Origin: Oehlia diaphana
Taxonomy: Eukaryota > Glomeromycota > Glomeromycetes > Glomerales > Glomeraceae
Assembly: GCA_003833135.1 (NCBI GenBank)
Contig: QZLH01000473.1
Coordinates: 31,371-46,383, forward strand
DNA length: 15,013 nt
Direction of reading: 5' to 3'
Under the pieces are notes generated by a model that made no database searches, was not told the origin of the DNA, and worked only from the letters and a program-made list of their open reading frames with translations. Below, one piece after another: positions 7,923-15,013 of the stretch (its first letter is position 1; each line of letters opens with the position of its first letter). Position numbers and translations under genes: made by a program.

Positions 7923-10398
7923 TTAATGTGATAAAAAAGCACTTAAAATAGCATTCGCCATCTCCTCTCTTGACATCGATCTTTCATTTTCATTTCCAAC
8001 TTTTTCTTTTTCTTTAAATTGTTGGCGGACTTTTTGAAGTTTTTCTTGTGTAATCTCTACACTTTCATTACCAGGACCCGAAAGAATAATTCTTGATTCT
8101 TGTAATTCTTTGCTCATATTCGCATGCACTTTTATGTCATATCGGTTAAACATACCCTCTAATTGCTGCTGGTGAACAGCAATTGGCCAAACCCGATACT
8201 TAATAAAGGTATATACCATGGGAAATTTCCAGTATTCATTGGAGTCTGAGTTTGAAAACTCCTCAAATTCTTTCAAGAAATTTGGTTCTTGAAGCGCTTC
8301 CATTAACCCAAAAGTATTAATAGTTTCATTTTGTAAATCTTTCTTCAAAACTTCAATATAAGAACTCTCACGCTGTGAAATATTGGAATGCTGTTTTGAG
8401 AAAAAAACATGTAAGAAAGCACGAGCAAATGCTTGACCATAATCGCCTTCTAATCGACAAACACTCAAAGGTAAATGTATCTATGGTAACATCCATTTGA
8501 GAAATCCATTTAAAGCTTGGTTAACCCCTGTTTGAAGAGCTTCATACAATTCATTTATATCTTTAGAACTCAAAAGTGCACCTTCAGCTAACTCTCCTTG
8601 AAATGTTTCAGATATGGTTTCTGCAGCATTTTGAAGTTCATCTATCCATACCATTACTTTATCAGGCATCTCATGGGTGTGATTACCAGGTGGAAGAGTT
8701 ACTATTTTACCATCTAAATTATAAACTCGTGGTATAGGATCATAACCAGTAAGAAATTCATAAATAGGTTCAAAAAACTTTTCTCCAAATTTAACAAGAC
8801 AACGCAATTGAAGATTAAGCTTAGTATTATTTAACCACGAATAGAATATTTTCCATTTTTCAATATATCTTTGTGGCACTTTTTTAATGATGCTTAATTT
8901 TTGGACAAACCATTGAGCAAATTGAAGGTGAGCTGCATATCGTTCAAAATATTGTTTTGCTGTTCGTAATTCATATAACCATCTCGTCCTAATTGGTTTT
9001 TGATACTTTGTTAGATCATAATTTAAAAGTTCTTTATAAAGTTGACGTATTACATCTGCTTTCATATTTAAAGGATTATCTTTATCACTTTCATTATATC
9101 CATCATGAAGATAGAAAGCCAGATTTATTAAATTATATGGGTGTTCTTTTAATGATAATCCTGATGGTGAGTCAAGTTTTCCAAATGCTGTATTTTCAAA
9201 GTTCATTAATATGATTTGAGCAACATGTAATCCACAAGGAATACGAAAAGAATCTGCAGATGCCATTGTATTGAAACGTGTTATTGCGCCTCCTTTTTCT
9301 GCTGACATATATGCTGTATTATCGGTAAGCCAAAAATGACATAGTTGTGGATCCAATTGATTTTCGTGACAAGCATTCAAAACAGCTGTTGCAACACTTG
9401 TTCCATTACAATGAATCATATCTTCCATTTTAATAACAGTTATTAATGGTTTATTTTTTCTTGATTCCAATGTGCAGTACAGATGATCAAAATCTTTTTT
9501 TCTCCACGAGTACTTTCATCTACCATTATTCCATATCCATAAAATTGCAAGCTTGTGTCCTTTGGTCGATTTTCTTGAAGATTTATTTGCGCCACTTCTT
9601 TATTCCATTTTGTCAAAGTGCTAGGAGAAATCCATTTGGTAGGTGTCTCTCCAGTCAAAATTCAAATACAGCTTTGGTACTTTCAACAGTTGAACTAACA
9701 GAATTATTACCTTTATTACTAATTTCAGTTGCCAATTTAACAAACTGTGGTATATATTCTTTTTTATTTGTTTTAAAAATTCGTTTCACTGTTTTTTGGA
9801 AGTTGTTTGGTGTTACTTTTTTGGCATTTTGAATAGCAGCCCGAATTTTTGAAGTTTGTTTAGTTTTAGAACATTTAGCTTTAGCTACTTTCAGAGTTAA
9901 CAAATGGATTTGTGTATTTGTTTTGGTAGCAGCTTTTTTGAGTTGCTTATTTTCTTTTTCAAGTGATTTTTTTTTATTTTGAATAGCAATGGCTGATGAT
10001 TCTTGTTTATAAAGCCCAGTTTTAATAAATTCATATGCTTTTTTCTGAAGATAAGGTGAAAGAATTTGTCCAACATGAATACCTTTCGGATATACCATTG
10101 TTTTAAGAAGATGGTGTACATTTAAAACCTCTTCATCTGATAAAGTATATATTTGTCTGATTAATTCATCTTTTTTTCGTTGAATTCTAGTTATTTCCAC
10201 TTCAGTATCTTTTAATATATATATTTGATTAAGGAGTTCGTTAAGTTCTGAGTTATTTAAACGATTTATAGTTGTTAAAATAGTGTCAATAGGCCGCTGT
10301 ACAATGTTTTGAGTATCTTGGAGAGGATTTCTGCTAAAAGTTTTCTTCGCATTATGCGCATTCTTTAAGTGACGGTATTGTACTCTTTGAGGAGGCAT
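7923..10398 (-). pseudogene. hAT-like / RNase-H-fold transposase, broken into four pieces
   Basis: It starts at ATG 10398 (MPPQRVQYRH). The first piece to 9655 (247 aa) is Lys-rich with probable coiled coils (about 60-90 and 140-170) and may bind DNA or multimerise. At 9657-9660 a one-base loss in a T run (minus sense) breaks the frame; the next frame runs on from TGETPTKWISPST to 9443. It holds the first candidate catalytic Asp (IMVDESTRGEKK, codon 9518-9520). A second one-base loss in an A run (9454-9459) moves the protein to the third piece, which has LTDNTAYMS (second Asp, 9321-9323). An in-frame TAG at 8481-8483, probably from TGG in LP-W-IHLP, splits off the last piece. That piece contains WPIAVHQQQLEGMFNRYDIK, whose Glu (8157-8159) sits like the catalytic Glu of hAT C-termini. 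The end is at 7923. The intact parent would be about 820 aa without introns. The hAT relation is inferred from motif layout only. Confidence 0.8.
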
Positions 10399-10785
10399 AT
10401 TGGCGAAAAAAAAAACTCTGTTGACACTGTTAAGAGTGGGTGTAAACCTCTGAAAATAACTTTCTTGAAATTTTTAAATGTCATGTTTTAATGAAATAGA
10501 GCTATTTTTTCAATAATAAAGTAAAATAATGGAGTTTACATTGTTATGAAATCTTTACAATCCGTTTTTTACGATTAGTTTATTTTATTTATGAAATCCG
10601 GCTCTATTAGTTTGTGTACGCATGATTATAATGACATAATCAATTACTAAAAATGGAAAGTAAAATGTGCGTATCAAGTTATGGGCAGTTTAATATTATT
10701 AGTAATTTATTATATATGTAAATCTATTAATGAAAATATATAATAATGATCTACATTATAGTCAATGCGTTATATTTGCGATTTT

Positions 10786-10804
10786 ACCGATATCGCACAC
10801 CCCA
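10786..10804 (-). repeat. Right terminal inverted repeat
   Basis: Exact reverse complement of 7598-7616, followed by the second ATCGCCCAT at 10805-10813. Confidence 0.92.
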
Positions 10805-10813
10805 ATCGCCCAT
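10805..10813. repeat. Target site duplication, right copy
   Basis: ATCGCCCAT, directly after the right inverted repeat. Confidence 0.88.
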
Positions 10814-13381
10814 GAAGCATAGCACCGCGCTGATTGGTGTCAGAGAGATCCTTTGTCTTGTAAAAATTTACCCTTTCTTGATCATTTGATCTATCTCATG
10901 TGATTTCCTTCTTTACATGTGATACCCTTTATTTCATTCCTTTGTTGAGTTCTTTCCTTAATAACTTATCAACTCAACAAAATCCATCACTGTTGGTTCC
11001 ACAATTTTTGTGTCCAAGTTCAATTCTTGGAGGTGATTTTCTTATTAATTATAGATTATCTTCTTTTTTCTTCTTTTATAGGGAGTTCCAGACGAAATTA
11101 CAAATTAGATTTTAAATAAAAATAATTTTTTATTTATTCCTTTAGTAACATTTTTAACATTACTTATTTTCTTTTTCTTTCAGGTATCCAGATATCAAAG
11201 GTTAATGTGTGAGGTTTTATCATTAATAGAATCTTTTGTAGTGTTTCTATTTTCTTCTTGGTGGTGTTATTAAAAAGTTTCAAACTTGAAAAATTTTTTT
11301 TGATGATTGATGCAAGCGCGTCGGTCATGTGACATTATAAAGGACTTCAATTTTGCATTATAGGTACAAACTCAGATTGTTTATAAGAATTTAAACCGGG
11401 TCTGGGGTATAAATATCAAAATAAAATCGATATCTTTTGTAGGTAAAGTTGAAAAAAGTTCCCGTTGTAGTATTTCTTGTTCATATTAGAAGCACGTGAT
11501 TTTATAATCCAATAACCTTGGTGTATTCATTACGATCGGTAAGCACAAAAATGTAACTTCTTGATCGTCTGATATCATACATTTTGTTATAACCCGATCG
11601 CTTGGGTTTTGTTACGTAAAACTTTTTCAAAGATACCAGAGTTTTTCTGACATGTCGAAGGTGGTAGTATAATGAAAGTAAAAATTTTTGTAATTTTTTA
11701 TTTATAAAAAAAAAAAAATATTTGGGTTTAAGCGCAAATAGAAAGAAAAAATTTATCTCTTTCAATAGAAAGTAGGATTTTGTGGGAAAATTTACGTAAA
11801 AGTGGGTGTATAAAGACTTTGTCAAGTGACTATGTATTTCTATTAAAAGTCAAAAATTTTACCATATGTACTGTATATACTACCAGATATGGAATGAAGT
11901 GTCTTATTATATTTGCGAATTGGTTTTGTTTGTTAATATGCTAGCAACAAAAAAAAAAAAAATAATAATAAAAAGTCAACTTTTTTCCCTCAAGTACCTG
12001 AAAGATAACCCAAAGATTAACTGAAAAAAATTTTACCAAGATTGCGTAGTTATTGATGGTGAGAATATTATAAACTATCTAATTAAGGAAGTAAAACAAG
12101 TTATGACCAAAAATAATGGAATTCTGTATATTTTAAAATTTATTTTAATCAAAAAGAGACTGAAAACTTGATTGTTTCACTGGAGTAAACTTTAAACTGA
12201 AAACAAGAAATTTATTATTTGAATTATTTCAAAATCCAATTTATTGCTTTTCAATAAAATATAATTTTAGAATATGTAATTTATTTTTCCATTTCAAATA
12301 TTCTTTATCAAAAACTCGAAGAAAAATAATGTAAGATAAATCCTAAAAAGTCAATTAAAGATTAAAATTTATAGTTAGATATAGTACTTGAAATTATATA
12401 TAAAATTAAAAGAATTTTAAAATGAATTAATAAATGGAAAAAATCATACAAAATATAAGGATTTTTTAAAATAAGTAATATAATAACGAAATGAATAAAA
12501 TCCACATAATCTAATAAACTCAATTGATATTCCTCTAAAATAAGTACTACGTAGTTTTTAATTTTTTAAAGTTATAAATTATTTTTTTTAAGGAAATGCC
12601 TGATACACGATTTTGACTGATACACTATTTATTATAACCGTTTTTAATTATAAATCACATGACACCGGATAAAATATTGGTACGTCATATTAATCAGATT
12701 TAATAATAATTTTATAACAACATTTTCTTTTAAAGATATATTTTAATTCTATTTCATTAATATTATTTGTATAAATTTATATTCAATAATATAAAAAAAA
12801 TTTTGAGTTCAATGATTCTGAGCCAGGACAGCCGTTCTCTGGCCTGACCTTTATAGACATAGATGCTTGGTGGATGCCTCGCAGTAATAATCTTTTAATT
12901 CTGTTACCTAGATGATCTGATTGTGTAACATAACAAGATTTGTCCTATTGTCCCATGGAAAAGTCAAAATAACATTGACTAAACAAATTTGTCCAGAAAA
13001 TGCCAAACTTGCAAGAAATTTTTTGGAAAAAATTTATAATAATATCAACTATATAACATAAAAGTATTATAATATTATAACAAAATAACATGTTTTAATT
13101 GTTAAATGGAAAAGATAGATAATGGCATTTTTCGAAATCATCCATAAAAAATATATTTTATATATTATTTATATAAACAAGATTAGTAATATGAAAAAGT
13201 GAAATTTAATAAGAAATAATGTGGAAAATTTAAGAACATTAGAAGAGAAAACATGAGAAGAGGACGGAAGTGTGAGAGGAAAGAGAAGCGTGAGAAAAAA
13301 ATAATCAAAAAGAGGTTAAAAAGAGGTTAAAAATAGTTAAAAATAGTTAATCACGTGTCAAATTTAATGAGTGAAGGGATT
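10814..13381. other. Long AT-rich region without a supportable gene
   Basis: Short frames occur at 10900-11115 (plus) and 11502-11825 (minus), but they are low-complexity, Phe/Leu/Lys-rich and have no homology I recognise. Homopolymers of A or T up to about 14 bases are frequent. A GC-richer patch at about 12825-12890 stands out without matching a known RNA or protein. At 12907-12922 the 16-mer TGATCTGATTGTGTAA repeats one found in the duplicated region upstream of the kinase (3365-3380). Confidence 0.5.
13308..13350 (+). repeat. Short tandem repeats in a purine-rich tract
   Basis: Two copies of AAAGAGGTTAA are followed by two copies of AAATAGTTAA. They end a stretch, from about 13240, that is almost all purine on the plus strand. 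A CACGTG follows directly at 13352. Confidence 0.7.
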
Positions 13382-13427
13382 AGTATTATTTATTCCTGGG
13401 AAGGAAAACTTCCCATGAAATAATACT
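13382..13427. repeat. Imperfect hairpin
   Basis: AGTATTATTT with TGGGAAG is mirrored by CTTCCCA with AAATAATACT around a short GAAAA loop. The stem is about 18 bp with a few unpaired bases. No U-run follows in terminator style, and no flanking duplication is obvious. It could be a decayed foldback element. Confidence 0.6.
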
Positions 13428-13564
13428 TATTTAATGATAAAAAATTTATTTAGACTAGAAAATAATTATACCTTAACATGTGACGCGCGTCGGGTATCAA
13501 TTTTACGTCTGATCGTCTGATACACATCAGTTATCATCTGACGCAAATCGACACCTGAGGAAAC

Positions 13565-13768
13565 CAGTGTTGTCACTGGACTAAAAATATGTTTTTATGC
13601 AGCAAAATATATTTACATTATATTTACTGAACTGAATAATACTGGATTGAAATGACTGTATTTGCTTTGACTGGATGGTCTAGTTAATTAATTTTGATAA
13701 CCGGACTTAAAGTGGAACAAATGGTCCAGTGGACTTGGATATATGAAGTGACAACACTGACAACACTG
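13565..13768. mobile_element. Candidate hAT-like MITE, 204 bp
   Basis: The left end starts CAGTGTTGTCACTGGACT. The right end, read inverted, starts CAGTGTTGTCAGTGTTGTCACT, that is the same 13-mer CAGTGTTGTCACT preceded by an extra copy of its first nine bases. CAGTGTTG-type ends are common in hAT elements. ACTGG or CCAGT motifs recur inside, and no coding frame is present. The 8-mers next to the outer ends (GAGGAAAC and GATACAAC) agree at only five of eight positions, so the target duplication is weak or decayed. It is unrelated in end sequence to the large transposon at 7598-10804. Confidence 0.55.
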
Positions 13769-14900
13769 GATACAACATAAAATACAAACCTACCAAAAAA
13801 CCAAATTTATGTAAAAGAATAAGTTGATGTTTAAACTTAATCTAAGAGTCTAATGTATTGTCTTTATATTTTAATTAAATTTTTATTACTCGATCAATTT
13901 AATTATTTTTTGAATAACTACTAATAAATATATATAAAAAATAACATTTCTTGCATAAAACTGTATTTATTAATTATTTTCTTTATTCTTCATGCAAATT
14001 GTTATTGTTATTTCGCAAAGAGAATAATTCTTCATATGATTTGTAAAAAAATTTAAGTACTTTTAACCTATGTCTAATATCACGTGATTTGATTATTAAT
14101 TTCAGCCCGCACTATGATAAGTTCGGCCAGTATTTACAGTAGACTTCTACGGTAAATTGTACTTACTAGATACAAGATAATACGATCGACATGCATTGTG
14201 TAGGCACAACATCGTATAAAAATTCACAAGTGGTTAGATTTAAGATGACAATGTAACATACGATCGACATACTGTGCATTGAAAGAAAAAATAATAAATA
14301 ATTCAAAATAAGGTTAGAGAAAATCGGAGTATGGACTTGTATTATCATCAAAAAAAAGCAAAAAAAAAAAAAACCAAAAAAAAGAAAAAAAAAAAATATA
14401 ACGAGGCTAAAGAATGTATACTTTTCTCTGTAAGGAGATTTATAAGCTCGGAATGTTTTGAGTGCATTAATTTTTTTAAAAGAGTAATGAATAAATATAT
14501 TCTACACCAATAACACCATCAGATGGATGGTATGGGTGAAATCTTTAGAAAATATTTAGGAAAATGATTAATGAATAAACATGGTAAAGAATTTTTTTTT
14601 TTTTGTAATTAACTTCTAATTGTTGGGTTGATAAATTGGTTAATACTTCTTTTATGGCGCTTCTTTCCGTATCAATTATACCAGATTATCAGATTCAAGA
14701 ATTGTAATAGTGAAACAAATTTAACGTAAGCTGTGTAACATAAAACTTTCATTGAACTTGATTAAGTTTATTAAGTTTGATTAAGTTTATTATTAAACAT
14801 TTATATTAAACTATCGAATGTTCTATATATATATTTGTTTATTTATATATTTATTTATTTATAGTAATAAATAAAACATTACAAGAAGTTAAAATACATA
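13769..14900. other. AT-rich region without a supportable gene
   Basis: It contains CACGTG at 14081-14086, a repeated TACGATCGACAT (14181-14192 and 14259-14270), an A-rich tract at 14350-14397 that yields only a poly-lysine frame, and TATATA/TTTATT runs near 14825-14875. No coding region is credible. Confidence 0.5.
14181..14270 (+). repeat. Pair of TACGATCGACAT direct repeats
   Basis: Copies at 14181-14192 and 14259-14270, 78 bp apart, each followed within a few bases by GCATTG. They are too short to class. Confidence 0.5.
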
Positions 14901-15013
14901 CACAGGCAATCTCGATAAATCGGATCCTCGATAAACCGGATTTGGCACTAATTCGGATTTTTCTTCTGGAACCAAATCATCTATATTAAAACAGTCTTGA
15001 TATATCGGACTTT
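14901..15013 (+). mobile_element. Probable left end of another pogo/Tigger-type element, cut by the window edge
   Basis: After a TA (14899-14900) the sequence runs CACAGGCAATCTCGATAAAT. The 15-mer CTCGATAAAYCGGAT then repeats in tandem (14911-14925 and 14927-14941), with further CGGA-type motifs (ATTCGGAT, ATATCGGACTTT) to the window end. This layout of a CAG-type start followed by repeated TCGATAAACCGGA or TATCGGA motifs is typical of pogo/Tigger ends and parallels the ACCGATA motifs of the element at 3733. The transposase, if any, lies outside. The exact first base is uncertain by two. Confidence 0.5.

Larger units (their letters stand above)
7598..10804 (-). mobile_element. DNA transposon with 9-bp target duplication, hAT-like transposase (3207 bp)
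   Basis: The ends are perfect 19-bp inverted repeats starting TGGGGTGTGCGATATCGG (7598-7616 and 10786-10804). The 9-mer ATCGCCCAT directly flanks both sides (7589-7597 and 10805-10813). The single gene inside reads on the minus strand and is broken. If the inverted repeat is taken one or two bases longer, the matching duplication shrinks to 7 or 5 bp, so 9 is the longest consistent reading. hAT elements usually make 8 bp and Mutator-like elements about 9. The protein has a hAT-like C-terminal signature, so the superfamily stays open. A tandem 12-mer (TTTTGTCGATCA, 7670-7693) lies near the left end. Confidence 0.88.

Noticed and set aside
9446..9832. 128-codon plus-strand ORF
   Set aside because: Antisense shadow of the transposase pseudogene; the minus-strand frames carry the conserved motifs. 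The same holds for 8993-9214 plus and 9897-10121 minus.
10900..11115. 71-codon plus-strand ORF rich in Phe, Leu and Ser
   Set aside because: Short and T-rich, with no family resemblance. Possible splice signals nearby do not join it to any other coding frame I can see.
11502..11825. 107-codon minus-strand ORF
   Set aside because: Low-complexity Phe/Lys/Tyr composition with homopolymer-driven runs, no recognisable domain and no supporting promoter. It looks like a chance frame.
12825..12890. GC-richer patch with a 5-bp stem, considered as a non-coding RNA
   Set aside because: No tRNA, rRNA or snRNA signature is recognisable, and the stem is too short to support a call.
14166..14351. 61-codon minus-strand hydrophobic ORF
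   Set aside because: Arises from the short TACGATCGACAT repeats and T-rich DNA, with no other support.
14331..14513. 60-codon ORF with a poly-lysine tract
   Set aside because: Produced by an A-rich low-complexity tract.
1..15013. CRISPR array, bacterial operon or prophage-like system
   Set aside because: No regularly spaced repeats, no Shine-Dalgarno-led gene strings, and spliceosomal introns are present. The DNA is eukaryotic.

Overview
The window looks like nuclear DNA of an arbuscular mycorrhizal fungus (Glomeromycotina, Rhizophagus-like). It is very AT-rich, has short GT-AG introns of about 60-115 bp, and carries a tyrosine-kinase-like (TKL) kinase fused to Sel1 repeats, a combination known to be expanded in that group. 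Much of the remaining sequence is decayed transposons. This assignment rests on gene style and composition, not on a database match.

Layout. 1-599 is non-coding, with a CACGTG palindrome and a TATA-like site. 600-2987 (minus) is the best gene: a five-exon TKL kinase-Sel1 protein of 677 aa whose splice sites can all be placed. Its 5' end and upstream DNA (2963-3143) are duplicated at 3222-3378, where the second copy keeps only a 19-codon kinase start. 3379-3672 is a less AT-rich relic of unknown origin.

3733-5975 is a complete pogo/Tigger-type DNA transposon with 25-bp inverted ends and a TA target duplication. Its three-exon transposase gene is dead: the first catalytic Asp is Tyr, and there is an internal stop and a frameshift. 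It sits inside one copy of a ~280-bp direct repeat; the second copy (6196-6472) lacks the element and shows the empty site. 6971-7441 (plus) is an intact small ORF for a 156-aa multipass membrane protein with TATA-like sites upstream.

7598-10804 is a second complete transposon, with 19-bp perfect inverted ends, an exact 9-bp target duplication, and a minus-strand transposase pseudogene of about 820 codons broken by two homopolymer frameshifts and one nonsense codon. Its core looks RNase-H-like with hAT-like features, but the superfamily is unsettled.

10814-14900 holds no supportable gene. It contains a short hAT-like MITE candidate (13565-13768), a hairpin (13382-13427) and small repeats. 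The window ends inside what looks like the start of another pogo-type element (14901-15013).

Only the kinase and the small membrane protein look like working host genes. I found no RNA gene, CRISPR array or multigene system.
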